Positions 54,493 to 63,962 of a DNA stretch of 64,000 nt are shown one piece after another (the stretch's first letter is position 1; every line of letters starts with the position of its first letter). Source of the DNA: Flavobacterium sp. CFS9 (GTDB lineage Bacteria > Bacteroidota > Bacteroidia > Flavobacteriales > Flavobacteriaceae). The notes under the pieces were generated by a model. It searched no databases and was not told where the DNA came from. It saw only the letters and a program-made list of their open reading frames with translations. A program made the position numbers and the translations under genes. The stretch spans positions 2,542,001 through 2,606,000 of the forward strand of contig NZ_AP031573.1 of NCBI RefSeq assembly GCF_041154745.1, in the 5' to 3' direction.

Positions 54493-56295
54493 ATGTCAGC
54501 AGAAGCGCACGGTCACGATCACGGACACGATCACGAGCACGAACATCATCATAAAGACACGTTCATTACTAAATATATCTTTAGTATTGATCACAAAATG
54601 ATTGCTAAGCAATACTTAATTACAGGTATTGTAATGGGAGTAATTGGTATTGCAATGTCGTTGCTTTTCAGAATGCAATTGGCTTGGCCAGAAGAGTCTT
54701 TTAAAATCTTTAATGTATTATTAGGAGATAAATTTGCACCTGATGGTGTAATGGCAAATGATATTTATCTGGCTTTGGTTACCATTCACGGTACCATCAT
54801 GGTATTCTTTGTACTGACGGCCGGTTTGAGCGGAACCTTTAGTAACTTATTGATTCCACTTCAAATTGGAGCGCGAGATATGGCTTCCGGATTTATGAAT
54901 ATGATTTCATACTGGTTGTTCTTCTTATCTGCTGTAGTAATGTTATGTTCCTTATTTGTTGAAGCTGGACCGGCATCTGCAGGTTGGACAATTTACCCTC
55001 CATTAAGTGCTTTACCACAAGCAATCCCAGGTTCTGGAACAGGTATGACTTTATGGTTAGTTTCGATGGCTATCTTTATCGCATCTTCTTTAATGGGATC
55101 TTTGAACTACATTGTAACAGTTATCAACCTTAGAACAAAAGGGATGTCTATGACAAGACTTCCATTGACAATCTGGACATTTTTCGTAACAGCTATCATT
55201 GGTGTTATTTCGTTCCCGGTATTATTGTCAGCTGCTTTATTATTGATCTTTGACAGAAGTTTTGGTACTTCATTCTTCTTATCTGATATCTATATTGCCG
55301 GAGAAGTTTTACACTACCAAGGAGGTTCTCCTGTATTGTTCGAACACTTATTCTGGTTTTTAGGACACCCTGAGGTTTACATCGTAATCTTACCAGCGAT
55401 GGGTCTTGTTTCTGAAATTATGGCTACAAACTCTCGTAAACCAATCTTTGGTTACAGAGCGATGATTATGTCAGTTCTTGCAATTGCATTCTTATCTACA
55501 ATTGTTTGGGGTCACCATATGTTTATTTCAGGTATGAATCCTTTCTTAGGATCTGTATTTACTTTCACCACTTTATTGATTGCAATTCCATCTGCTGTAA
55601 AAGCGTTCAACTGGATCACAACTTTATGGAAAGGTAACTTACAATTCAACCCTGCAATGTTATTCTCTATCGGAATGGTTTCTACTTTCATCACTGGAGG
55701 TTTAACAGGAATCATTTTAGGAGACAGTACTTTAGATATTAATGTTCACGATACTTACTTCGTAATTGCTCACTTTCACTTAGTAATGGGTATCTCTGCA
55801 CTTTACGGAATGTTTGCTGGTATTTACCACTGGTTCCCTAAAATGTACGGTAGAATGTTAAATAAAAACTTAGGTTACATTCACTTTTGGGTAACAGCAG
55901 TTTGTGCTTACGGAGTATTCTTCCCAATGCACTTTATCGGATTAGCTGGTTTACCAAGACGTTATTATACAAACACAAACTTCCCATTATTTGATGATTT
56001 ACAAAATGTGAATGTTTTAATTACAACATTCGCTCTTGTAGGAGGTGCGTTCCAATTAGTATTCTTATACAACTTCTTCGTTAGTATTTTCTACGGTAAG
56101 AAAGCTGTTCAGAATCCATGGAAATCAACAACATTAGAGTGGACTACTCCTGTAGAGCATATCCACGGTAACTGGCCAGGTGAAATTCCTCACGTATACC
56201 GTTGGCCGTATGACTACAGTAACCCGAATCACGATGTAGATTTTGTACCGCAAAATGTACCGATGAAAGAAGGTGAAGAAGTTCTACACCACTAA
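54493..56295 (+). CDS. coxA: Cytochrome c oxidase subunit I
   Basis: A 600-residue heme-copper oxidase core with about twelve helices. Heme and copper ligands: the early THGTIMVFF-type helix (TIHGTIMVFF), WFLGHPEVYIVILPAMG with the His-Tyr pair, VWGHHMF for CuB, and the HDTYFVIAHFHLVM heme ligands. The N-terminus is His-rich (HGHDHGHDHEHEHHHKD), echoing the His-rich insertion of ActF. Last gene of the operon, followed by a terminator. Confidence 0.97.
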   Translation: MSAEAHGHDHGHDHEHEHHHKDTFITKYIFSIDHKMIAKQYLITGIVMGVIGIAMSLLFRMQLAWPEESFKIFNVLLGDKFAPDGVMANDIYLALVTIHGTIMVFFVLTAGLSGTFSNLLIPLQIGARDMASGFMNMISYWLFFLSAVVMLCSLFVEAGPASAGWTIYPPLSALPQAIPGSGTGMTLWLVSMAIFIASSLMGSLNYIVTVINLRTKGMSMTRLPLTIWTFFVTAIIGVISFPVLLSAALLLIFDRSFGTSFFLSDIYIAGEVLHYQGGSPVLFEHLFWFLGHPEVYIVILPAMGLVSEIMATNSRKPIFGYRAMIMSVLAIAFLSTIVWGHHMFISGMNPFLGSVFTFTTLLIAIPSAVKAFNWITTLWKGNLQFNPAMLFSIGMVSTFITGGLTGIILGDSTLDINVHDTYFVIAHFHLVMGISALYGMFAGIYHWFPKMYGRMLNKNLGYIHFWVTAVCAYGVFFPMHFIGLAGLPRRYYTNTNFPLFDDLQNVNVLITTFALVGGAFQLVFLYNFFVSIFYGKKAVQNPWKSTTLEWTTPVEHIHGNWPGEIPHVYRWPYDYSNPNHDVDFVPQNVPMKEGEEVLHH

Positions 56296-56307
56296 AAATA
56301 CTTTAAG

Positions 56308-56335
56308 AGACTGTCTGCAAAGACAGTCTTTTTTG
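56308..56335 (+). terminator. Terminator of the act-cox operon
   Basis: GACTGTCT / AGACAGTC with a GCAA loop, then six T residues. Confidence 0.9.
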
Positions 56336-56379
56336 TTTTTAGACTATCTGCTAAATGGACTAATAATTCGCTAAAACAC

Positions 56380-56520
56380 ATTTTGACACGAATTATACGG
56401 ATTTACTTCGTAAAAAAGCGGATTAGAACAGATTAATTAAAGATCCGTTTTAATCTGCGTCTTCGCGTTAGCGAATCTGTACAATCTGCGTTTGATTTGA
56501 CAGATTTCCACGATTATCAA
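56380..56520. repeat. Intergenic AATCTG/CAGATT repeat element
   Basis: Within a gene-free stretch of about 665 bases, CAGATTAA (56429-56436) and TTAATCTG (56450-56457) are inverted, with further CGAATCTG, CAATCTGCG and CAGATTTCC words. It resembles dispersed intergenic repeats of Flavobacteria. Confidence 0.5.
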
Positions 56521-56961
56521 TATAAAAAATCAGTATAAGCTGTTTTTCATTTTTAAAAATTAGTTCGAGTAATGAATAGTCATATTTGTTTTTAGAGCTG
56601 TGTTCAGCACTTAGAATAGAATTTCAGGTTATATTATTTAACGATCATAAGATTTAATCCAAATTTCAATCGTGACAGGGTCATTATTTAAATTTGCTTT
56701 TGCCCTTTCAGGGTCATTCTACATCTTAATCTAATTTATAGTACTTTGCTCATGCTTTTCAGACTTTAGTTCTTTTTCTTCCCAACTTTTGTTCCCGATC
56801 CGAAAAGGTTAATTAGTTGTAGTGGTCATAATTACCCTTAGTTTAGTGTGGATTGTAAAAGTGAGAAAAATAGCAATTTAAGTATTTGAGGGATAGATTA
56901 TTATCGTATATTTATGTGGAGGTAGTTTTGATTTTCCATTAGTAATTTATTCACTGGTAAT
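56521..56961. other. Gene-free spacer upstream of mprF
   Basis: About 440 bases. I see no credible gene, RNA or strong promoter; a CTTTTTCTTCC-rich stretch near 56770 and AT-rich sequence precede mprF. It could contain a decayed gene, but none is recognisable. Confidence 0.3.
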
Positions 56962-59589
56962 ATGAAGACACAGACGATTTCCCATACGATTTTTAGTTTT
57001 TTTAAAGACAGAAAGGGAGTCTCTTTTTTACGTGAGAATGATAAAATTATCCGACAGTTTGTATTTACTATTTTTTTTATCGGAATCGGAATCTGGTTTA
57101 TCAAACACGAACGTTCGGAATTAGTAGAAGTTAATACTGTAATTACCAATGCTAGCTTTTTTTGGGTTTCGTGCGGAATTGCCCTTGCTCTCTTGTATGT
57201 GTCTCTTCAGGCGTTAATGTATTTTGCCTCTTTCAAAGCTGTTCAGAGCGGGATATCGTTTAAACAGGCCATTATTTTATTTCTCAAACGGAACTTTGTT
57301 AGTGTATTTTTGCCGGCGGGTGGGATTTCTTCTTTGGCGTTTTTTACAAAATCGATTGAAAAGAGTGGTGTAAAGCCGACTCAGATTCATTTTGCTTCTG
57401 TGGTTTATGGTTTTGTCGGGATACTCTCGGTTATTATCGTGGCCATTCCTGCATTACTTTACTCTTTATTTGAAGGAACTGTTGGATCTGGCGAGGGATA
57501 TGCCTTGGGAGCAGTTGTGGTTTTAGCTCTGTTTGTTTTTCTGATTTATAATTCGATAATAAAGAGGGGAGCACTGTACCGGCTGGTTATAAAACTTCTT
57601 CCTTCTGCAGTTGTCTTTCTCGATGATTTGCGGCAAAACAAAATCTTAAAAAAGAACTTTCTGCAAGTTGTCTTTTATTCTGTACTCATCGAGTTTGCGG
57701 GAATAGCGCATTTGTATATTGCGATGATTGCCTTAGGATTTGAACCGTCATTGCCTGCCGCTGTAATTGGGTACATTGTTTCGGTTATTTTTTTAATCGT
57801 TTCTCCTTTTTTAAGGGGACTGGGGGCTATCGAAATTTCAATGAGTTTTATATTGATACAATTCGGGTTTGATAATGTTAGTGCTATCGCCATCACTTTT
57901 CTGTATCGTTTCTTCGAATTTTGGATTCCATTGCTGGCGGGAGCATTAATTTTTTTGTTCAATGTCAATACTTTATTGATGCGAGTGGTGCCGTCGTTTT
58001 TGCTTTTTGTTCTGGGATTGATAAATATAGTTTCCGTTCTAACCCCGGCGATTTCAGAACGTTTGCACATTTTGAGAAATATTATTCCTGTCTCGGCTAT
58101 TAAAGCATCCAATTATTTCGTGATAACTGCCGGTTTGTTCATGCTGGTGAATGCCGCATTCATGCTCAAAGGTTTGCGAAATGCTTGGTGGTTTGCCATT
58201 TTTTTAAGTGGTATTTCGGTCGTCGGACATCTTACCAAGGCGATTGATTATGAAGAAGCAGTAATTGCCCTGATTGTTTTCATCAGCTTAATTGTTACCA
58301 GAAAAGAATACTATATAAAAAGTAATTCGCATTTGCAGAGTATCGGATTAAAAACAGTTTTAATCACTATGGCAGCGGTTTTAGTGTACAGTATTCTGGG
58401 ATTCTACTTTTTGGATAAGAAACATTTTGGAATCGATTTTCATTGGGAACAATCGATTAGATATGGATTTCAGAATTACTTTTTGGTGGGCAGCTCTGAG
58501 TTGATTCCTCTCGACAGATTCGCGAGACGGTTTTTACTTTCGATAAATATTAGCGGTTTTTTATCTATCGGTTTTTTGATTTTCGCTTTAATTCGGCCTT
58601 ACACCATAAAGAAAGAAGCAGTAGAAGATGATTTTTTGTTGGCTAATAATCTTCTGGTTCAGTATGGAACTTCTGCTTTGGACTATTTCAAAACGTATGA
58701 CGATAAAAATATTTTTATAGCGAAAAGTAAAAAGTCTTTTTTAGCTTATCGTGTGGCGGATAGCTTTGCGGTGGTTTTAGAAAATCCCGTGGCAGCATCG
58801 GAGGATGAATTTAAACAATGCATTGTCGAGTTTGATCAGTATTGTTACGAGAACGGTTTACGAAGTATTTATTATCGTGTTCCTGAAGAAAATTTAAAAG
58901 TCTTTGCCTCATTGCACAAAAAGAGTTTGTTTATAGGACAGGAAGCGGTTGTGGATTTATCGGTATTTACGATGGAAGGCGGTGCGAAAAAATCGTTGCG
59001 TAATGCGATAAGCAAAGTCAAAGAAAAAGGTTTTAAAACGACTATTCATACCGCGCCGGTAAAGGATGGATTACTTCAAAAAATAAAAGCGGTAAGCGAT
59101 GAATGGCTTGCAAATACGGGAAGAACTGAAATCGTTTTCTCGCAAGGTAAATTTGAGTGGGAGGAACTCAAACAGCAAACCATCATAACAGTCGAAAATA
59201 CTGAAGAAAAAATCGTGGCTTTTTTAAATGTGATTCCGGATTATGCTAAAGGTGAAGGAACATACGATTTGATTCGGAAAACCAATGATGCACCAAACGG
59301 GATCATTGATTTTATCCTTTTGGAACTTTTTGCTTATTTGAAAACTCAGGGCTTGACCTCAGTCAATTTAGGGTTAGCAGCGTTAAGTGGAATCGATGAC
59401 CCGGATACCTTTCCCGAAAAGTCAATGAAGTTTGCTTATGAAAGAATTAAATATTTTTCGCACTATAAAGGATTGCGTGATTTTAAAGAAAAATTCTCTC
59501 CGGTTTGGTGCAACAAATACTTAGTTTATAAGCATGATTACGATTTATTACAAGCCCCGTTAGTTTTAAATAAAGTCGTAAAACCATAG
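56962..59589 (+). CDS. mprF: Lysylphosphatidylglycerol synthase/flippase MprF-like protein
   Basis: An 875-residue protein with the MprF two-part design. The N-terminal half (about 35-560) has a dozen or more membrane helices and FLPAGGISSLAFFTKSIEKSGV, typical of the flippase domain; the C-terminal part (about 580-870) is the DUF2156 aminoacyl transferase with tandem GNAT folds (SLRNAISKVKEKGF, IIDFILLELFAYLKTQGLTSVNLGLAALSGI). It should transfer Lys (or Ala) from aminoacyl-tRNA to phosphatidylglycerol, making the membrane less anionic and more resistant to cationic peptides. It heads a run of co-oriented genes. Confidence 0.92.
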   Translation: MKTQTISHTIFSFFKDRKGVSFLRENDKIIRQFVFTIFFIGIGIWFIKHERSELVEVNTVITNASFFWVSCGIALALLYVSLQALMYFASFKAVQSGISFKQAIILFLKRNFVSVFLPAGGISSLAFFTKSIEKSGVKPTQIHFASVVYGFVGILSVIIVAIPALLYSLFEGTVGSGEGYALGAVVVLALFVFLIYNSIIKRGALYRLVIKLLPSAVVFLDDLRQNKILKKNFLQVVFYSVLIEFAGIAHLYIAMIALGFEPSLPAAVIGYIVSVIFLIVSPFLRGLGAIEISMSFILIQFGFDNVSAIAITFLYRFFEFWIPLLAGALIFLFNVNTLLMRVVPSFLLFVLGLINIVSVLTPAISERLHILRNIIPVSAIKASNYFVITAGLFMLVNAAFMLKGLRNAWWFAIFLSGISVVGHLTKAIDYEEAVIALIVFISLIVTRKEYYIKSNSHLQSIGLKTVLITMAAVLVYSILGFYFLDKKHFGIDFHWEQSIRYGFQNYFLVGSSELIPLDRFARRFLLSINISGFLSIGFLIFALIRPYTIKKEAVEDDFLLANNLLVQYGTSALDYFKTYDDKNIFIAKSKKSFLAYRVADSFAVVLENPVAASEDEFKQCIVEFDQYCYENGLRSIYYRVPEENLKVFASLHKKSLFIGQEAVVDLSVFTMEGGAKKSLRNAISKVKEKGFKTTIHTAPVKDGLLQKIKAVSDEWLANTGRTEIVFSQGKFEWEELKQQTIITVENTEEKIVAFLNVIPDYAKGEGTYDLIRKTNDAPNGIIDFILLELFAYLKTQGLTSVNLGLAALSGIDDPDTFPEKSMKFAYERIKYFSHYKGLRDFKEKFSPVWCNKYLVYKHDYDLLQAPLVLNKVVKP

Positions 59590-59596
59590 TTAGGTG

Positions 59597-60259
59597 ATGA
59601 AAACGGAGAGAACAGTACGGTTCAATTGGACTAGAATTACAGCAGTAATCTGTATAATCACCTGTATTTCTGATTTTGCAGTGTTGTTTGTTTTGGGAGG
59701 ATATTATCAGGAGTATAGTCAGCTGCGTAACACCATTAGTTCTTTGGGAGCAACTATTAGTCCGGTATCGAGATTAATTTCTGCCTGGTGGATTTTCATT
59801 GGAATCATATTCATTTTTTTTGGAGTCATTTTCAAAAAAGCCTTTGATAAAGATGGAAGATATGTAAAACTTGCTTCTATGCTGATTATGGTATATGGAT
59901 TAGGAGAAGGGATAGGCTCCGGTTTGTTTAAAGCAGATGTAATAAACGGTCAAAAGACTTTTTCGTTTCTTCTGCATGATATCGCAGGCGGTATCGGAAT
60001 TATTGCTGGAGTATTGCTGCCTTTAGTAATGTGTCGGGTAATTTCGAAAGAAGATAATTCACAATTTTACTGTTTTTCATGGATTGTTTTTATCATTGGC
60101 ATTAGTACGCTGTTGCTCTTTGGGATTCGTTTTCCTTCTGTTGCAGGCGATTTAATTGCTTCATGCAAGGGGCTATGGCAAAGGCTTTTTCTGCTGAATC
60201 TGTATGTTTATTTTATGGCAATTTCCGTCATAATGTATAATAGGGAAATTATAGTTTAG
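59597..60259 (+). CDS. DUF998 membrane protein
   Basis: A 220-residue protein with six predicted membrane helices, matching DUF998 (ICIITCISDFAVLFVLGGYY, NTISSLGATISPVSRLISAWWI, IYGL-type GEGIGSGLF and a C-terminal YFMAISVIMYN). The ATG at 59597 follows the mprF stop by 7 bases; a GTG one codon earlier is possible. Tight coupling to mprF suggests a role in the same lipid pathway. Function not established. Confidence 0.85.
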   Translation: MKTERTVRFNWTRITAVICIITCISDFAVLFVLGGYYQEYSQLRNTISSLGATISPVSRLISAWWIFIGIIFIFFGVIFKKAFDKDGRYVKLASMLIMVYGLGEGIGSGLFKADVINGQKTFSFLLHDIAGGIGIIAGVLLPLVMCRVISKEDNSQFYCFSWIVFIIGISTLLLFGIRFPSVAGDLIASCKGLWQRLFLLNLYVYFMAISVIMYNREIIV

Positions 60260-60287
60260 GATTTCATAATGTTAAAAAATAATCAAG

Positions 60288-61718
60288 ATGAATAAAATTA
60301 TAACACTTCTTTTGTCGGTTTTTATTTTTGGGACTAACGGTTATGCTGTAACAACAGATACGCTGAGAGTTGGACCATTTGGAAAAGTGACGATTTACAA
60401 ACCCAAAACAGCACCAACGGCGGTTGTTTTGTTTGTTTCAGGTGATGGAGGATGGAACAGCGGTGTGGTGGATATGGCTAAAAATATTGTCGATCAGGGC
60501 GCTGTGGTTGCGGGGATTGATATTCAGCATTATTTTAAGGAAATAAAAAAAGAAAAATCTAAATGTTATTATCCTGCCGGAGACTTTGAAGAGCTTAGTC
60601 TGATGCTGCAAAAAAAGATAAAGTTAAAGCAATATTTAAAGCCTATATTGGCCGGATATTCTTCCGGAGCAACGTTGATTTACGGTATGCTGGCCCAGGC
60701 TCCCGCGAATACTTTTGGCGGAGCCATTGCTTTAGGGTTTTGTCCTGATATTGAAACTGACAGGACTTTATGCGACGGATCAGGGTTAACCTCACATGTT
60801 TTGAAAGAGGGTAAAGCTTACTTTCTGGAAAAAACAGAAAAATTATCGGCTCCTTTTATCGTCTTGCAGGGAATTACCGATCAGGTTTGTAATTATGCCG
60901 ACACCAAAAAATATATGGAAGGCATGAAGCAGGGAAAATTAATTACACTGCCCAAAGTAGGACATGGATTTTCTGTTACTAAAAACTGGCTGCCACAATT
61001 TGCCGGTGCTTTCAGGGAGATTTTGAACACCCCGAATTATAGCCAGCAGAAATCAGAACAAAATGCTTTGCTTAAAGAACAGCATCTTGCACCTTTGCCT
61101 TTTGAAATGCCGTTAATCTTAATTCCGACAAAGAGTAAAGAGGAAACTTTACCTGTAGCTTTTTTAATTTCGGGTGATGGAGGATGGACCAGTTTTGACC
61201 AGTCTGTCGGTGAGGTACTAGCAGAGAAGGGAATTGCCGTAATAGGATTGGATTCCCAGAAATATTTTTGGAATGCCAAAACTCCTGTCGAGACTTCGAA
61301 TGCAATAGCCAAAGCAGTGGAACATTATTTACAGCAATGGAATCGAAAAACATTCATACTTGCCGGTTATTCATTTGGTGCTTCTGTCATTCCTTTTGTG
61401 ACAGGTAATTTTCCGGAAACCGTAAAAGAAAAATTAAAAGGATTGTATTTGTTATCTCCGGATGCAAAAGCTGATTTTGAAATTCATATTGCAGATATGC
61501 TGAGTATGGAAAGTTCGAGGGATACTTATGATGTGATTTCCGAAATCAAAAAAATCAAATCATATAATCCAATTTGTTTTTTTGGGGATGAAGAAGAGGC
61601 TGCAACCCGAAATCGTTTTTCAGAAGCCGGAATTAAAACTATTGCTTTGCCCGGATCACATCACTACAATAATGATTATAACAAAATAGCAGAGAGTATT
61701 CTGAAAGAGATCAAATAA
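60288..61718 (+). CDS. acvB: AcvB/VirJ-family hydrolase with two VirJ domains (lysyl-phosphatidylglycerol hydrolase type)
   Basis: A 476-residue exported protein: signal peptide (LLLSVFIFGTNGYA), then two tandem alpha/beta-hydrolase-like VirJ domains. Domain 1 (about 40-245): FVSGDGGW, IDIQHYF, nucleophile elbow GYSSGATL, and His in VGHGFSV. Domain 2 (about 260-475): LISGDGGW, LDSQKYFW, elbow GYSFGASVIPF, and SHHYNN. In Agrobacterium AcvB degrades lysyl-phosphatidylglycerol and is encoded beside the MprF homologue LpiA; the same pairing here supports that function. 28 bases after DUF998. Confidence 0.85.
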   Translation: MNKIITLLLSVFIFGTNGYAVTTDTLRVGPFGKVTIYKPKTAPTAVVLFVSGDGGWNSGVVDMAKNIVDQGAVVAGIDIQHYFKEIKKEKSKCYYPAGDFEELSLMLQKKIKLKQYLKPILAGYSSGATLIYGMLAQAPANTFGGAIALGFCPDIETDRTLCDGSGLTSHVLKEGKAYFLEKTEKLSAPFIVLQGITDQVCNYADTKKYMEGMKQGKLITLPKVGHGFSVTKNWLPQFAGAFREILNTPNYSQQKSEQNALLKEQHLAPLPFEMPLILIPTKSKEETLPVAFLISGDGGWTSFDQSVGEVLAEKGIAVIGLDSQKYFWNAKTPVETSNAIAKAVEHYLQQWNRKTFILAGYSFGASVIPFVTGNFPETVKEKLKGLYLLSPDAKADFEIHIADMLSMESSRDTYDVISEIKKIKSYNPICFFGDEEEAATRNRFSEAGIKTIALPGSHHYNNDYNKIAESILKEIK

Positions 61719-61873
61719 CAAAAGTCACTGCATTATTCGGGTTTTGGGTAAAAAAAATCACGCGTGAAGTACCGCAGATTCTGGGATTGTAATTTATTTT
61801 GAAAAAAATGTATTTTTTGAGGTAACAAATAGTAGAGCACTGCATCAAAAGAGAAACTTTAAAAAATAACATT

Positions 61874-62710
61874 ATGAAAACTAAATCAATTTTACTTGTC
61901 GTGTTCATGCTTATTATTTCAAAATCTGTTTTTTCGCAAACCGCTTTTAAGGTCGACGTAAAAGGAAAAGGAGCGCCAGTTTTATTATTTCCTGGTTTTG
62001 GCTGTACAGGAGAAGTTTGGAATGAAACTGTAGCCGAACTTTCTAAAAATTACGAATGCCATATTTTTACTTTTGCCGGATTCGGAAATGTTCCTCCAAT
62101 TGAAGGTCCTTGGTTGTCTGCAATAAAAAATCAGGTTGTCTCTTATGTCAATACTAAAAAACTAAAAAAAGCCACCTTAATAGGGCATAGTTTAGGAGGA
62201 ACTCTAAGTTTGTGGCTGGCAGCCGAAGAAACAAATTTGTTCAAAAAAGTAATTCTAGTGGATGCTTTACCGGCGAGTGCGGCTCTCATGATTCCAAACT
62301 ACAAAGGAGATGTCATTCCTTATGATAATCCGCAAAGCAAGATGATGCTGGCGATGGATCAAAAGGCTTTCAGCGCGATGAATTCTCAGGCAACGTCTTA
62401 TATGTGTCTCAATAAAGAAAAGCAGAAAACAATCAACGAATGGATGAATGCCGCTGACCGAAAAACCTATGTATACGGTTATATCGATATGCTCAATTTG
62501 GACTTGCGTAAAGAAATTGCCAAAATTAAAATCCCTGTAGTAATTTTAGCGGCGACTAATCCCGATCTTGCAACCGTACAAAATACCTATAAAGCGCAAT
62601 ATGAAAATCTACCATCGGTTAAAATTTATTTTGCAGCAAACTCAGCTCATTTTGTAATGTACGATCAGCCGGAATGGTTTATGGAAAAAGTAAAATCAGA
62701 AATACGTTAA
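61874..62710 (+). CDS. Exported alpha/beta hydrolase
   Basis: A 278-residue hydrolase with a signal peptide (LLVVFMLIISKSVFSQ). Oxyanion region FPGFGCTGEVW, nucleophile GHSLGG (Ser about 110), acid in VVILAATNPD, and catalytic His in NSAHFVMYDQPEWF. A periplasmic esterase, lipase or related role; the substrate is unknown. It lies 155 bases after acvB and one base before the sigma factor gene, so it is coupled to the sigma factor and could be its sensed or regulated partner. Confidence 0.9.
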   Translation: MKTKSILLVVFMLIISKSVFSQTAFKVDVKGKGAPVLLFPGFGCTGEVWNETVAELSKNYECHIFTFAGFGNVPPIEGPWLSAIKNQVVSYVNTKKLKKATLIGHSLGGTLSLWLAAEETNLFKKVILVDALPASAALMIPNYKGDVIPYDNPQSKMMLAMDQKAFSAMNSQATSYMCLNKEKQKTINEWMNAADRKTYVYGYIDMLNLDLRKEIAKIKIPVVILAATNPDLATVQNTYKAQYENLPSVKIYFAANSAHFVMYDQPEWFMEKVKSEIR

Positions 62711-62711
62711 G

Positions 62712-63206
62712 GTGAATAAAAAAGAACAATTTAACGAGATATACGACAAGCATTACAACAAAGTGTTTCGTTTGTGCAAGGGGTATTTTTGTGGAGATAT
62801 TGCATTGGCTTCTGATGCTGCTCAGGAAGTTTTCATCAAGGTTTGGGAGCATTTAGACACCTTCCGAAATGAATCGAGCATCAGTACCTGGATTTACAGG
62901 ATCACTGTTAATACCTGTCTTCTTTACTTACGAAAATCTTCTGCCAAAAAAGAAATCAGAACTGATATAATGCCTAAGGTCGCTTCAGAAGTCTATTCGG
63001 ATGAAAAAGAAGAACAGCTGCAGCAAATGTATCAATGCATACAAAAGCTCGAAGAAACCAATAAGATGATCATTCTGATGATTTTAGACGGGATCGAATA
63101 TCCGGAAATATCAGATGTAATCGGGATTACGGAAGAAACGCTTCGGGTTAGAATTCATCGAATTAAAAAAAGTTTAACGCAATGTGTACAAAATGAAAAC
63201 ATTTGA
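62712..63206 (+). CDS. ECF RNA polymerase sigma factor
   Basis: A 164-residue ECF sigma factor starting at GTG 62712. Region 2: YDKHYNKVFRLCKGYFCGDIALASDAAQEVFIKVWEHLDTF and ISTWIYRITVNTCLLYLRK; region 4: LILMILDGIEYPEISDVIGITEETLRVRIHRIKK. The next gene overlaps it by 14 bases and encodes a membrane protein, the usual sigma/anti-sigma arrangement. Targets unknown. Confidence 0.93.
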   Translation: MNKKEQFNEIYDKHYNKVFRLCKGYFCGDIALASDAAQEVFIKVWEHLDTFRNESSISTWIYRITVNTCLLYLRKSSAKKEIRTDIMPKVASEVYSDEKEEQLQQMYQCIQKLEETNKMIILMILDGIEYPEISDVIGITEETLRVRIHRIKKSLTQCVQNENI

Positions 63207-63762
63207 AGATTTACAAAACATTTGGGATCAGCAAACAGCATCCGATATAAAACCAGCCGCCACTGATGTCATTGAAAAGGCAGAGGCACATACCAAAAAA
63301 ATAAAACGCAATCATTTGTGGACCAGAATGATTCTGAGTCTGACGGCAATCCTACTTATCGCTTATTACATTTGGGTGGGAGCCTACAAACAAACCGTTT
63401 TCAGTTTCGGATTGGGGATAATGATTACCATGCTGGCAGTTCGTATCGCTTTGGAGTGGATGAGCGCAAGAAAATTTGAGAACTTAAAGACAGACGTTCC
63501 TTTAATCGAATATAGCAGGCAGGCTCAGCAGTTTTATCAATGGAGAAAAAAAATCCATTACATTTTTACGCCCATAATTTATATGACTTATGTTGCCGGC
63601 TTTACCTTGCTTTTGCCCATTTTTAAAGAAAATTTCTCCAAAGGGTTTTATCTCTATATCCTCATTAGCGGATTTGGCTTTTTACTGTTTTTCGGACTAT
63701 TGTTAGTGAGAATTATAAAAAAGGAAGTAAAGCTTCTGGACTTTTTAAAAAACATCTCGTAA
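63193..63762 (+). CDS. Membrane protein, probable anti-sigma factor
   Basis: A 189-residue protein with a cytoplasmic N-terminus of about 40 residues (MKTFEDLQNIWDQQTASD and KAEAHTKKIKRN) and four membrane helices (about 42-60, 64-84, 122-142, 152-172). The N-terminal pattern is common in Bacteroidota membrane proteins that follow ECF sigma genes, but no zinc-type anti-sigma motif is present. I chose ATG 63193, which overlaps the sigma gene by 14 bases, over GTG 63184. Role inferred from position. Confidence 0.7.
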   Translation: MKTFEDLQNIWDQQTASDIKPAATDVIEKAEAHTKKIKRNHLWTRMILSLTAILLIAYYIWVGAYKQTVFSFGLGIMITMLAVRIALEWMSARKFENLKTDVPLIEYSRQAQQFYQWRKKIHYIFTPIIYMTYVAGFTLLLPIFKENFSKGFYLYILISGFGFLLFFGLLLVRIIKKEVKLLDFLKNIS

Positions 63763-63835
63763 AAAGAGTATGGCAATTCAACTGGCGGATAACGAAGGGT
63801 GTTCACCACTAGTCCGACAAAGTAATGACTTAGAA

Positions 63836-63912
63836 CCTGAAACCTGAAACTTGGAATTTAGGATTTGGAATTTGAGATTTAGGCTCTAGGATTTGGAATT
63901 TGTAATTTTTTA
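63836..63912. repeat. CCTGAAAC and TTGGAATTT word repeats
   Basis: GAACCTGAAACCTGAAAC followed by TTGGAATTTAGGATTTGGAATTT and a further GGATTTGGAATTTG. It combines both word families found elsewhere in the window. Confidence 0.55.
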
Positions 63913-63950
63913 TTTGAAATAGAACTGTTTTACAAACTAATTTCTTTGTC

Positions 63951-63958
63951 TATCTTTG
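63951..63958 (+). promoter_or_regulatory. -7 box directly before the last gene
   Basis: TATCTTTG ends 4 bases before ATG 63963, so the transcript would be leaderless or nearly so. Confidence 0.5.
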
Positions 63959-63962
63959 TAAA

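Noticed and set aside
56336..56961. Search for a mobile element or decayed gene in the longest gene-free stretch
   Set aside because: No transposase fragments, target duplications or long terminal repeats are visible; only short-word repeats.
61849..61873. GAAACTT motif before the alpha/beta hydrolase as an ECF -35 element
   Set aside because: It is only about 20 bases from the start codon, too close for a -35 element, and no matching -10 is seen.
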